Counted from the first letter of the stretch, positions 1-8,084 are shown. The stretch is DNA of 8,288 nucleotides from an uncultured Eubacteriales bacterium (GCA_900549005.1 URMT01000071.1:1-8288), one strand, 5' to 3'. Translations and numbers: made by a program. The notes: generated by a model not told the origin, from the letters alone.

Positions 1-62
1 GGGAAGCGGCGGTCTCGCCTTCCTTTAAGGGCGCGAGCGCCGCGGGCGCTAATTTTTCATAA
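1..62 (+). other. possible 3' end of a convergent gene, cut by window edge
   Basis: Two plus-strand frames enter from the left edge and stop before addA ends. One reads GSGGLAFL then TAA at 26-28, eight bases before the terminator-like hairpin at 36-50. The other reads to NFS then TAA at 60-62 and would run through that hairpin. The first arrangement (stop, short gap, terminator) is the more natural. On the minus strand the same stretch stays open in the addA frame after the addA stop, but it has no start codon before the edge. With so few codons I cannot tell which frame, if any, is real, and no product can be named. Confidence 0.25.
36..57 (+). terminator. putative intrinsic terminator, plus strand, convergent with addA
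   Basis: A perfect 6-bp GC-rich stem (AGCGCC at 36-41 with GGCGCT at 45-50, loop GCG) is followed by AA and five T (53-57). The T-run lies on the plus-strand side, so the hairpin should stop transcription arriving from the left rather than addA. Read from the minus strand the stem is followed by GC-rich sequence, so it would be a poor addA terminator. The stem is short, so confidence is moderate. Confidence 0.5.
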
Positions 63-67
63 AAATT

Positions 68-3000
68 TCAGTTCAGCTTAATTTCGCGCAGGGTGAAGAT
101 ATTTACTATATACGCCTCAATCTTTTCGGGGTCAATCTTCAATATTCTGCCCGCCGCAAGGCGGTACAAATCGAGCTGCCTTTTATAGGTCTTTACAATC
201 AGCGCGTCGGGCTTTGCCGAGTATTTATAGTCGATTATCGCACAGCTTTCGCCGCGCCTGCACAACAGGTCCATCGCACCCTGCACCAACACTTCGTCGC
301 AGGCAGGGCTGTCCATAAAGGAATTTGCGGGCAGGGCGCACAAAAATTCCTGTTCGCGGTAAATGCGCGCGCCGCGCGCCCTTTCGAAGCAGGGCATTTT
401 AAGTATTTTTGCAAGCGACTGCGCGCTAACAAGCTGCGCCATAGCGGCGGGCATAAGCCCGTCCCTTACAAACCCTTCTATCTCGGCGGCAATGCCGCCT
501 TCGTCCCTTACATCGAAGTCGCAGAGCTGTAAAAAGCGGTGGTACGCCGTGCCGCGCTCGGCACCCGTCTCGCCCGTGCTCCTCCACTCCTCTTCCTCCT
601 GCGGATAAAGCACATTTTCGGAAAATGCGTCCTCGCCCGCGTCCTGCTTCTGCATTCTGAGTATCGCCGAAGCCGAGCTCTTTACGGGCAGGTTTATGCT
701 GTCCTCATAGGCGTACTTTTGCATAAAGCGCCTGCCAATCGCCTGTTTTGCCTCTTCGTCGGGCTTTGAGATGAGCGCGGGCTGCGCCTCCTCTTCCGTA
801 AACGCCTCGCCCTCGGAATTTTCCGTCTTGAAGCACGAAAAATCGAGCATCTGCGCGTAGCTCGTCGCCGACGAAACGATGTACGGATTGAAGGTGCGCG
901 CCTCCGACGACATCACGTGCAGGCGGTATTTTGCGCGCGTGCAGGCGACGTACAGAACGTTCATCTCGTTCTTTACCTCCTCGGCCGAGCGCTCGGAAGA
1001 GAGCAGTTTTGCAAGCAGGGTTTCGCCGCTTATGCGGCTTTCCATATCGAAAAATTTGTGGGCGAAGCCGTACCTTGAATCGAACGGCAGACTGCCGTCG
1101 GCCCTGCCCCTGTAAGAGGGCACCACGTCGGCGATTATAACTACGGGAAATTCCAGCCCCTTTGAGGAGTGCATAGTCATCATAGTTATGCTGTCGCCAC
1201 CGCTGCCCGACGCAAGCTCCAAATCGAATCCGCCCGACTTCAACGAAGAGAGGAATGCCGGAACGCTGAGCTCGCCCGTGGGGGTGTAGGCCGCCTCTGC
1301 CAGCCTGCGCACGTTTTTGAGCTTTCTGCCGCCGTCCTGGTAGTAGCGCGCCTCCAACGCAGTGTCGCGCAGAATGGCGTCGATTACCGTTCCCGCGCCG
1401 AACAGCGCCGAAAGACTGCGGTATGAACCTATTTTACTGAAAAATTTATCGAGCTTTTGCGCAACCGAATCGGAAAAGTCATTTACGTACCTTGCACAGC
1501 ACTCGCGGAAGGTGAGTTTGCGCTCTTTTTGGTACGTTATCTTAATTTTTGCCAGCTCGTCCTCGCTCATTCCGCCCACGGGCGAGAGCAGCGCCGAGGC
1601 GAGAGGTATGTCCTGTTCGCCGTTATCTATATAAGAGAGCACGTCGATTAGCTGTTTTACCTCGGGCGTTTCGCACACGTTTACGCTCTGCCCGCCCGTG
1701 ACCGAAAGGCCCGCCGAGGTGAGCGCGCGCATTATGCCCTGCGGCGAGGCATTCTCGTTCTTGCGCGTGAGTATGCATATGTCGCCCGGCTCCACGCGGC
1801 GGACGGCGCCCGCCTCTACGTCGTAAAAAGTGCTGTTAAGTTCCCTGCGCACCACGTCGAGCACGGCCAGCCCCTCGCGCGAAGGCGGAACTTCTGCAAG
1901 CGAGCTGTTTTCCACCGAATACACGCCGCGCCTTTCGGAGCGGTCTCCCTTTTCGTCCTTGCCGAACATATGAAGATACGCGCCGCCCGCCGCAGGATAT
2001 GCGCCGCCCGTCACCATTACCGAAGTATTTTTATAGTCGATTCCGCAGGTATCCGCCCGCATCAGCTTTGAAAAGCAGGCGTTGACCGCGTCTATTACGG
2101 CGGGCGCGCTGCGGAAATTATGCGAAAGTATGAGCGAATTGCCGTCTTTTGCAAACTCTTCCGTCTTGCGGGTGAAGTATTCCGACTTGGAGCCGCGGAA
2201 GCCGTATATCGCCTGCTTTACGTCGCCGACGAGGAATACTTCGTCCCCGCCGACAAGCTCTATTATGCGCTCCTGCACGGGGTTGACGTCCTGATATTCG
2301 TCCACAAACACCCTTACAAAGCGCGAGCGCACCTCTTTTAAAAGGTTTTCGTCCGATAAAAGTCTGAGCGTGAGGTGTTCCAAATCGCCGTAGTCGAGCT
2401 TGCCCTCCTCCCGTTTGAGCGCGGCATATTCCGCGTCGAATTCGAGAAGAAGGGAAGAGAACGCGCGCGATAAACGCGCCGTTGAAAGGTAGTTTTTAAG
2501 CTCGGTCTGCCTGTCTTTGCCCTTATAACCTTCGTAAAGTTTTCTGTAACGCGCGCTTATTTCGTCGCGCAGGGCAAAGAAGAGCGAATCGGGCTCTTCC
2601 AGCCCCTCGGTCCGCTTTTTGTTTGCGCCCATAATGTTTACGCGCGGGGCAAAAATATCGGAAAGTTTTTCCGCCTCTTCAAGCGCCGCTATCATACCTA
2701 CGGCGCGGGCGCGGCAACTTTCGGAAAGGCCCTTATGTTCGGCGATAAACGCCCTTATTTCGGCTATATATGCCGTGTAATTGCGCTTGAAGCCCGCGTG
2801 AATACCTTCGCAGATTTGGTCGAAAGACTGTTCGTTCACGCAGCCTGAGGTGCGGGTGAGTACCTCTTTGTAATCGGGCAGGTTGCGCACGCTTTCGTAT
2901 GCGGAGATAATGAGGCCGCGCAGCGTTCTGTCGCCACGCTTTTTGCCGTACCTTTCTAAAAGGTAATAAAAATCTTCGTCCTCGGTTTCGTAAAGCCTTT

Positions 3001-3427
3001 CAAACAGGCTGTCGAGCGCGCGAGTGCGGTACTTTTCCTCGCCGTCCGATTCGGCCATAATTTCGAACGAGCCGTCTATGCCGAGGGCGTAGAAGTATAC
3101 GCGCAGAAGGTACGCGCAGAAGGAGTGTATAGTGCTTATGTTGGCGAGCGCGATTTTGCCGAGCTGGGCCTTAATGTGGGCGCGCGCCGCCTCGTCTGCC
3201 ACGGCGCTGCGCTTTATAAGCGCCGCGCGCAGTTTTTCCTTCATCTGCGCCGCCGCTTTTTTGGTGAACGTGACGGCGAGTATGCCGTCCAAATCGCCGC
3301 CGCCCTGTATGTATTCGGAGAGGCGCTCTATCATAACGTAGGTCTTGCCGCTGCCCGCCGAGGCAGAAACAATCACCCTGCCGCCCCGCTCTATGGCCGC
3401 GGTCTGCTGCGAAGTACGCTTTACCAT
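68..3427 (-). CDS. addA: AddA (RexA-type) helicase-nuclease subunit A
   Basis: This is the motor and nuclease subunit of the AddAB complex, which unwinds and degrades double-strand break ends in the cytoplasm to prepare 3' tails for RecA. Numbered from the ATG at 3427 it has 1119 residues, somewhat shorter than Bacillus AddA (about 1230). UvrD/Rep superfamily-1 motifs appear in order: Q-motif near residue 7, Walker A ASAGSGKT (K28), motif Ia VTFTKKAA, motif II DEYQD (376-380), motif III GDVKQAIYGFRG (Q405, R411), motif IV HNFRS (436-440), motif V HSSKGLEF (753-760) and motif VI YVACTRAK (R831). The C-terminal RecB-type PD-(D/E)XK nuclease has H963, D1053 (in QGAMD), D1066-Y-K1068 and QLDLY (1084-1088). 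All catalytic residues seem present, so both activities should be intact. A GTG directly before the ATG (3430) is a possible start adding one Met. I prefer the ATG because the G-run ribosome site lies 7 nt from it. It is co-transcribed downstream of addB. Confidence 0.96.
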   Translation of the reverse strand: MVKRTSQQTAAIERGGRVIVSASAGSGKTYVMIERLSEYIQGGGDLDGILAVTFTKKAAAQMKEKLRAALIKRSAVADEAARAHIKAQLGKIALANISTIHSFCAYLLRVYFYALGIDGSFEIMAESDGEEKYRTRALDSLFERLYETEDEDFYYLLERYGKKRGDRTLRGLIISAYESVRNLPDYKEVLTRTSGCVNEQSFDQICEGIHAGFKRNYTAYIAEIRAFIAEHKGLSESCRARAVGMIAALEEAEKLSDIFAPRVNIMGANKKRTEGLEEPDSLFFALRDEISARYRKLYEGYKGKDRQTELKNYLSTARLSRAFSSLLLEFDAEYAALKREEGKLDYGDLEHLTLRLLSDENLLKEVRSRFVRVFVDEYQDVNPVQERIIELVGGDEVFLVGDVKQAIYGFRGSKSEYFTRKTEEFAKDGNSLILSHNFRSAPAVIDAVNACFSKLMRADTCGIDYKNTSVMVTGGAYPAAGGAYLHMFGKDEKGDRSERRGVYSVENSSLAEVPPSREGLAVLDVVRRELNSTFYDVEAGAVRRVEPGDICILTRKNENASPQGIMRALTSAGLSVTGGQSVNVCETPEVKQLIDVLSYIDNGEQDIPLASALLSPVGGMSEDELAKIKITYQKERKLTFRECCARYVNDFSDSVAQKLDKFFSKIGSYRSLSALFGAGTVIDAILRDTALEARYYQDGGRKLKNVRRLAEAAYTPTGELSVPAFLSSLKSGGFDLELASGSGGDSITMMTMHSSKGLEFPVVIIADVVPSYRGRADGSLPFDSRYGFAHKFFDMESRISGETLLAKLLSSERSAEEVKNEMNVLYVACTRAKYRLHVMSSEARTFNPYIVSSATSYAQMLDFSCFKTENSEGEAFTEEEAQPALISKPDEEAKQAIGRRFMQKYAYEDSINLPVKSSASAILRMQKQDAGEDAFSENVLYPQEEEEWRSTGETGAERGTAYHRFLQLCDFDVRDEGGIAAEIEGFVRDGLMPAAMAQLVSAQSLAKILKMPCFERARGARIYREQEFLCALPANSFMDSPACDEVLVQGAMDLLCRRGESCAIIDYKYSAKPDALIVKTYKRQLDLYRLAAGRILKIDPEKIEAYIVNIFTLREIKLN

Positions 3428-6400
3428 CACTCGTCCCCCCTTTCGGCGCGCACTATGCGCGCAATATCTGAGCAGGTTATGCCGCTCTCCTTCCTGGGAG
3501 CGCGCCTGCCGTCGTTATAAAAGCCGCACATTCCGCCCATCTTGCAGTAGGCGCACGCGCCCTCGTACGGCAGCGGCTGAATGTTGCCGCCGAACATCTC
3601 CTTTGCCGCGCGGCGGGCGATTAAGGCGGAATATGAAATGAAGTCTGAAAATTCCTCTTCGGTAAGACTGCCTTTAAGCAATTTGCCCCCCATATATGCG
3701 TCGACGAACGCGCTCCGCGCGCCCTCTGCAAGAGCCTTGTCGGTGGCGCGGACGACTTCGGGACTGGCGTCCATAAAGCCCTTTAAGGTGAAGTTGCCGC
3801 CCGCGCTGTCAGAAAATTCTATGTTTGCAGGGAAGTAGTAGGCGCCCGCGGGGCGCTTCCCGCGCGAAGCCGCCAGAAGGTACAGGGGAAGCTGTATCTT
3901 CCTGCCCGTGTAGAAGTCTTCGGCCTCGTAGCTGATGTCGCCCGTCTTATAGTCAATAACGCGCACCAGCCCGCCGCTTTCGTCCACCCTGTCCACCTTG
4001 CCGCCGGCGCGCACGCCGTCGTCCACGGGCACGTAGTACCACTGTTCGACGTCGCGTATTTTAAATTCAGATGCAGAGAGCTGGCGGTATACGCCCGCGC
4101 ACACAAGCGCCGCCTCGAACGAGAGTCTGCGTGCCATATACTTGCCGCTGCCCCCTTCGACGAGGGGCGAAAAAGCCGGCTCTTTCAACATTCGCCCGGC
4201 CATATCCGCGCCCCAATCGCGCGCTTCGCCTTCGCTTGAAACGTGTTTTATGCCGTCGGCAAACGCCTCTAAAACGGCGTGTATGAAGTTACCCGTGTCC
4301 AGATAGCGCGTGCTGCCCTCCTGCCTTTCGGCAAGGCGAAGCCCCTGCGAGGCGAAGTTCTGGTAGGGGCAGGTGAAATAGCGCTCCAAAAGCGTTGCCG
4401 AGATACTGCCCGACGAAGCGAAGAGCTGTCTGCCGCTATTTATCTGCCGCTTTTCGGGCACGGTTTCGAGTACGCCTTCGGCGAGGCCGCCGTACCCGCG
4501 CTCTTCAAGCACGGCAAAGAGGGCGGAATTTATATCGGGGCGCAGCCCGCCGCCCGCAAGCGTGCGCAGGGCAGGCGTAAGTTCGCTGCATTCATAGGGC
4601 ACCGCCCTGCCCGAAAGCGCGAGCGCGCGACCCGTTACCACATTCAGCTTGTTTTCCTCGCTCTCTTTGAACATTGCGAGAATATACGGTATTATTTCGC
4701 TGCGGACGTTTTCGTTCCCGCCCGAAAATGCGGGATACGAGAGGTACAGTTCCCGCCTGAACGCGCAGAGGTTCAAAGCTACCGTCTCCCTCCGCCGCCT
4801 GTTCACCTGCGAAATCTTGGGCGAAATCTTCAAATTCAGGCTTTCGAGCGAGGTAATTTCGCGGTCGGTGAGAAGGGCGGTATCAGAGCCCGCGGGAGGA
4901 ACTGCATCTGTAAGCCCCGCGGCAAAGACCACCGAAGAGCCTGCGTTCACCGTCTCGGATATGCTGCCGACGAACACGGCGTCGGCCTTGGGCGGAATGA
5001 GCGAAATTTCTGCCGCCGCAAAGCCGCTTTGAAGCAGTTTTTTGTATTCGCGCGCGGTATAGGGCGCGCCCATTCCCAGCTCCTCGGTTTCGGCTATCAC
5101 CGAAAGAACGCCCTCCTGCGCGCGCAGGTTGAACTGCGCACGGGCGGGGTACTTGTCCTTTGCCTCCTCCGACATTGCCGAAAGAATTTTGTCGCATTCG
5201 AAGTACTGCAACAGCGCGCGCACTCCGCGCGCCCATTCGTCGGCTCCCGCGCTGCCCGAAGGCAGAAGGGAAAGCCCCTTCAAAAACCTCTCCCTTGCGG
5301 AGCATACCAAAGTATAGTCGAACCCGAGCGCCGCGCAGATATCCTCCCTCGGCTCGCGCCGAACGCCGCCGCGGTAGTACGCACAGCGGAGCACGTAGTT
5401 GCGGAACACGTCGCGCGTCTTTTCGTCAAGGCCGAACAGGTGCGACGATAAAACGGCGTCTGCATCCTCGGGCGCACAGCCGCCCGCCGCGCACTCGATA
5501 TAGTCGCATATGAACGCCGTGAGGGCGTGTTCGGTGAGCGGGCGCCTTTCGTCTACGTAATAGGGTATGTTATACTGCGAAAAAACGCGCGCAAGCACGG
5601 GACGGTAGGCGTTTACGTCAGAGAGCATAACCGATATGCGGAAGTAGCGCTCGCCGCCGTCGAGCACGAATTTTTTTATGCTCGCCGCGATAAATTCCAG
5701 CTCTTCGGTGATATCGCGCGCCTCGAACACGTGCACGTTTTTGGTGCGGAAGCCATTTTGGTGAAAGCACTGCGGGTCGAACAGCTTTGTTCTTATGCTC
5801 TCGGCCTCGGGCACGAGGTCAGATTTTACGGTAACCGTGCGGCAGCCGCCCAGCCCGCGCGAAAAGCCTTCGAACTGCGCGGGAGCTTCGTTGGCGTAGA
5901 TATCGGGCGCGCCGCCCACGAATATGCCGCAGGAATTTTCGGCCGTGCGCATACACGCCTTTACGCACTCCGATATTGTGCCCGTGAACGCCTGGAAGCC
6001 CAGAAAGACCACGTCGGCTCCGATTATTTTATCGCTCTTTTCTATCACGTCGGGCAGCAGACGAAGGTATACGTTCCTGTCCAGCCTGCCGCTGTCTGAA
6101 AGAAATTTTGTATATTCGCCGTAGACGAGCGCGATGTCGTGCAGTTTATCTGAAAGAAGTCCGCTTGAAGATGCGCCCCCTATATCTTCTGGGCCGATGC
6201 CCGAGGAATACAGAAGGGCGATTGTATCGTACAGCGCGCCTGCCGCCGCCTGGGCTGAAAGCCTGCGGAAGAGGCGGAGCTTTTCCCTGTTGCGCTCAAC
6301 GATTCCGCGTATGGCCATCGCCGAGCCCTGGGAAGAGAGTATTTTGCCGTCGGAAGGCCTTTCCGACGAGAGAAAGCGTGCAAAGGTATAGACGGACGTG

Positions 6401-6567
6401 GAAAAAGTGCCGCCTACCGCCGCGCACACGGCGCGCTCTGCAACCAGAGTGAGCCTGTCCTCGCAGAATATTACCGTGCGCCGCCCCCCTTCTTCCTGCG
6501 AACGCACGTATTTTTTGAGCTCGTCGAGAGCTTCCCCCAGCGTGGGGGCTATTACAGAAAGATTCAT
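3427..6567 (-). CDS. addB: AddB (RexB-like) helicase-nuclease subunit B
   Basis: This is the partner of AddA in the break-resecting helicase-nuclease. It has 1046 residues, shorter than Bacillus AddB (about 1160). The N-terminal two-thirds is the degenerate UvrD-like fold that in this family recognises Chi rather than driving translocation. The segment RRTVIFCEDRLTLVAERAV aligns by eye with the conserved N-terminal strand of the family, but the P-loop that precedes it in Bacillus AddB is absent; the first residues are MNLSVIAPTLGEAL. The C-terminal RecB-type nuclease is complete by eye: H763, D859 in GKVDRVD, D872-Y-K874 and QLPLY (892-896). Four cysteines match the iron-sulfur staple around the nuclease: C733 in ERYFTCPYQ and C1005-x2-C1008-x5-C1014 near the C-terminus. 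This spacing, with the flanking addA, makes the assignment firm. Start: the ATG at 6567 has no Shine-Dalgarno sequence, and a TATAAT box ends 6 nt upstream, so the mRNA may be leaderless. It is the first gene of the addBA operon. Confidence 0.94.
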   Translation of the reverse strand: MNLSVIAPTLGEALDELKKYVRSQEEGGRRTVIFCEDRLTLVAERAVCAAVGGTFSTSVYTFARFLSSERPSDGKILSSQGSAMAIRGIVERNREKLRLFRRLSAQAAAGALYDTIALLYSSGIGPEDIGGASSSGLLSDKLHDIALVYGEYTKFLSDSGRLDRNVYLRLLPDVIEKSDKIIGADVVFLGFQAFTGTISECVKACMRTAENSCGIFVGGAPDIYANEAPAQFEGFSRGLGGCRTVTVKSDLVPEAESIRTKLFDPQCFHQNGFRTKNVHVFEARDITEELEFIAASIKKFVLDGGERYFRISVMLSDVNAYRPVLARVFSQYNIPYYVDERRPLTEHALTAFICDYIECAAGGCAPEDADAVLSSHLFGLDEKTRDVFRNYVLRCAYYRGGVRREPREDICAALGFDYTLVCSARERFLKGLSLLPSGSAGADEWARGVRALLQYFECDKILSAMSEEAKDKYPARAQFNLRAQEGVLSVIAETEELGMGAPYTAREYKKLLQSGFAAAEISLIPPKADAVFVGSISETVNAGSSVVFAAGLTDAVPPAGSDTALLTDREITSLESLNLKISPKISQVNRRRRETVALNLCAFRRELYLSYPAFSGGNENVRSEIIPYILAMFKESEENKLNVVTGRALALSGRAVPYECSELTPALRTLAGGGLRPDINSALFAVLEERGYGGLAEGVLETVPEKRQINSGRQLFASSGSISATLLERYFTCPYQNFASQGLRLAERQEGSTRYLDTGNFIHAVLEAFADGIKHVSSEGEARDWGADMAGRMLKEPAFSPLVEGGSGKYMARRLSFEAALVCAGVYRQLSASEFKIRDVEQWYYVPVDDGVRAGGKVDRVDESGGLVRVIDYKTGDISYEAEDFYTGRKIQLPLYLLAASRGKRPAGAYYFPANIEFSDSAGGNFTLKGFMDASPEVVRATDKALAEGARSAFVDAYMGGKLLKGSLTEEEFSDFISYSALIARRAAKEMFGGNIQPLPYEGACAYCKMGGMCGFYNDGRRAPRKESGITCSDIARIVRAERGDE
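3435..3443 (-). promoter_or_regulatory. ribosome binding site of addA
   Basis: On the minus strand AAAGGGGGG sits inside the last codons of addB, 7 nt before the ATG at 3427 and 4 nt before the GTG at 3430. The spacing favours the ATG. Because the site lies within addB and the stop and start codons overlap, translation of addA is probably coupled to that of addB, which suits equal production of two subunits of one complex. Confidence 0.6.
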
Positions 6568-6573
6568 AACAAG

Positions 6574-6582
6574 ATTATACCA
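6574..6582 (-). promoter_or_regulatory. extended -10 promoter of the addBA operon
   Basis: The minus strand reads TGGTATAAT at 6582-6574, a perfect extended -10 (TGnTATAAT). No good -35 is seen 16-18 bp upstream (AATTAA-like), as often tolerated with extended -10 sites. The usual start point about 7 nt downstream falls on or next to the A of the addB ATG at 6567, implying little or no 5' leader. A second weaker -10-like TAAAAT lies at 6600-6595. Confidence 0.6.
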
Positions 6583-6632
6583 CAGCTTTACAGAATTTTA
6601 ATTATTTTAACGGTAATTTAACCGCAAAAGTT

Positions 6633-6661
6633 TTTACAATCGCAAAATAATATGGTATAAT
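6633..6661 (+). promoter_or_regulatory. sigma-A-type promoter of the lipoprotein gene
   Basis: TTTACA (6633-6638), a 17-bp spacer and TATAAT (6656-6661) form a near-consensus vegetative promoter, improved by an extended TG (TGGTATAAT, 6653-6661). The predicted start point is about 6668, giving a leader of roughly 73 nt before the ATG at 6741. It points away from the addB promoter and the two do not overlap. Confidence 0.7.
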
Positions 6662-6707
6662 TGATTGCGTTTAAATTGATTACTTACAGGCATTGACTGC
6701 GTTTAAA
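6660..6707 (+). repeat. 16-bp direct repeat, possible operator or leader stem
   Basis: ATTGATTGCGTTTAAA (6660-6675) and ATTGACTGCGTTTAAA (6692-6707) differ at one base and start 32 bp apart, about three helical turns. The core ATTGAY also occurs at 6675-6680 and 6725-6730. The first copy overlaps the end of the -10 box and the start point, a typical repressor position. Alternatively, in RNA, CGTTTAAA (6668-6675) can pair with TTTAAACG (6702-6709) to form an 8-bp leader stem. The repeat is seen directly; both roles are inferred. Confidence 0.5.
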
Positions 6708-6740
6708 CGGCAAAAAAATTTCTTATTGACGGATTTTTAT

Positions 6741-8009
6741 ATGAAAAAGATTGCATCTGTACTGGCAATATGCGCGGCTGGAGCGTGCCTTTTGGGCGTT
6801 TCGGGCTGTGCAACCGCAAGCAGCGGACTTTCGGTAGACTCATATTGGTATATAGACAGCTACGAGGGAATTCAGCGCACGTCCGTTCTGGACGACCCCG
6901 AAAACGCGGGGCGCACGCCCGAATCGCTGCTGTATGAAATAAAGTTCGACGAAGAGAGCGGCGGCAACGGCGCATACACAATTGAATACAACACCGACAG
7001 CGAAAACTTTGCCGAGGGCGACGACGCGCACTTTTTCAGGACGGTTTTTTATGCCGAACACTATGACTGGGCGGACGTTGAGCACGAGGAATACGCCCTT
7101 ACCCAGAGCGAGGTGAACGAGCTGCCCGAAGAGGACAAACAGCGTATGGACGGCACCGCCGAAGTTGTATACGTGCTTGAAACGGAGGCGCGCATAAGCG
7201 GAACTTATGTGTTCATCGGTAACGGCGCAGACGAAAATGCCGCTGAAAACAGGGTGGAATTTACCGACTATATGATAACCAAAACATACTTCCGCTCCGC
7301 CCGCAACGGCTTGCAGCCCGTTTACAGCAGGCAGGAAGTGCACACCACCTCCCCCGCGGCAATGTCGCCCACCTCGCCCGAAACGATGTGCGAAGAGATT
7401 GAATACACTTACGAGGTCTGGTATAACTTTGAATGCACCGAAGCGTATTATGAATACGTTGATAAAGACAATGCCGGGGCAAACCTTTCAGACACGGTTA
7501 CGGGCTTGCAGAACAGCGGACATACCCTGTTCGACAACAACACGCTGTATACCGTAATACGCGGATTCAGTCTTTCTGAAAACTTCGGCACTACCATAAG
7601 CCTTATGGTGCCCGCAAACAGCGGCATCGTGAACGTAAACGTTATTGGTGCGACGAAGTCGGAGCTCGACACCGAAACCGACGCCGACATAATCTCGGCC
7701 CTGACGGCGGCTTACGGCCAGCCCGAAATTCCCGAACCCGAGGAGGGCGAAGAAGGTGAGGGAGAAGGCGACGGAGAAGAAGGCGAAGAAGAAAAACACA
7801 GCTACCTCTATTACAATCCCGTCAGCATCAGGGTGAGCGGCAACAACCTCGGCGTTACGCAGACGGCGTGGTTTGCCTCCGTTGAAGATGAAGACAACAA
7901 CACCTACCGCGCCACTATGCTGCGCCTGACAGTGCCGATGAGCTATGCCCTCGGTACGCTTGAATACAGGCTAGCCGAAGTGGAAAGCGTGCTCGGCGAA
8001 ACGGCATAA
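6741..8009 (+). CDS. putative secreted lipoprotein, function unknown
   Basis: A 422-residue exported protein. The N-terminus MKKIASVLAICAAGACLLGVSGC is a clear lipoprotein signal: basic start, hydrophobic core and lipobox VSGC with the lipidated cysteine at 23. It should therefore be anchored on the outer face of the cytoplasmic membrane. I recognise no domain in the mature part. It is acidic and rich in Tyr, Glu, Asn and Thr, with two cysteines (C217, C232) after the lipidated one. Residues 329-352 are an almost pure Glu/Gly linker that divides a large N-terminal region from a C-terminal segment of about 70 residues with alternating hydrophobic patterns suggesting beta structure. An upstream TTG in frame at 6693 would add 16 residues ahead of the signal peptide. 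The ATG at 6741 is preferred because the signal peptide starts there and a weak GGA ribosome site (6731-6733) lies 7 nt before it. It appears monocistronic, with its own promoter and terminator. Confidence 0.85.
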   Translation: MKKIASVLAICAAGACLLGVSGCATASSGLSVDSYWYIDSYEGIQRTSVLDDPENAGRTPESLLYEIKFDEESGGNGAYTIEYNTDSENFAEGDDAHFFRTVFYAEHYDWADVEHEEYALTQSEVNELPEEDKQRMDGTAEVVYVLETEARISGTYVFIGNGADENAAENRVEFTDYMITKTYFRSARNGLQPVYSRQEVHTTSPAAMSPTSPETMCEEIEYTYEVWYNFECTEAYYEYVDKDNAGANLSDTVTGLQNSGHTLFDNNTLYTVIRGFSLSENFGTTISLMVPANSGIVNVNVIGATKSELDTETDADIISALTAAYGQPEIPEPEEGEEGEGEGDGEEGEEEKHSYLYYNPVSIRVSGNNLGVTQTAWFASVEDEDNNTYRATMLRLTVPMSYALGTLEYRLAEVESVLGETA

Positions 8010-8045
8010 ACTTTTTAACCTGACGCCATCATCAAAAACTATTAA

Positions 8046-8084
8046 AGCGCCTGCGGCAAAACTGCCGCAGGCGCTGATTTTATT
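8046..8084 (+). terminator. strong intrinsic terminator of the lipoprotein gene
   Basis: A perfect 13-bp GC-rich stem, AGCGCCTGCGGCA (8046-8058) with TGCCGCAGGCGCT (8063-8075), has the 4-nt loop AAAC and is followed by GATTTTATT. It lies 36 nt after the lipoprotein stop. The T-run is interrupted, but the stem is very stable. Confidence 0.88.

Noticed and set aside
3125..3520. 131-codon plus-strand open frame across the addA/addB junction
   Set aside because: It lies opposite the AddA N-terminus, including the Walker A region, and has no independent coding signal.
4279..5451. 390-codon plus-strand open frame opposite addB
   Set aside because: It is antisense to conserved AddB coding sequence, its translation is Arg/Ala/Cys-rich low-complexity with no recognisable motif, and GC-rich coding DNA commonly leaves such shadow frames open.
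5527..6099. 190-codon plus-strand open frame opposite addB
   Set aside because: Antisense shadow of AddB; no ribosome site, motif or promoter supports it.
6693..6740. Longer start (TTG at 6693) for the lipoprotein
   Set aside because: It would put 16 residues ahead of a textbook signal peptide starting at the ATG at 6741, and it lies within the repeat motif.
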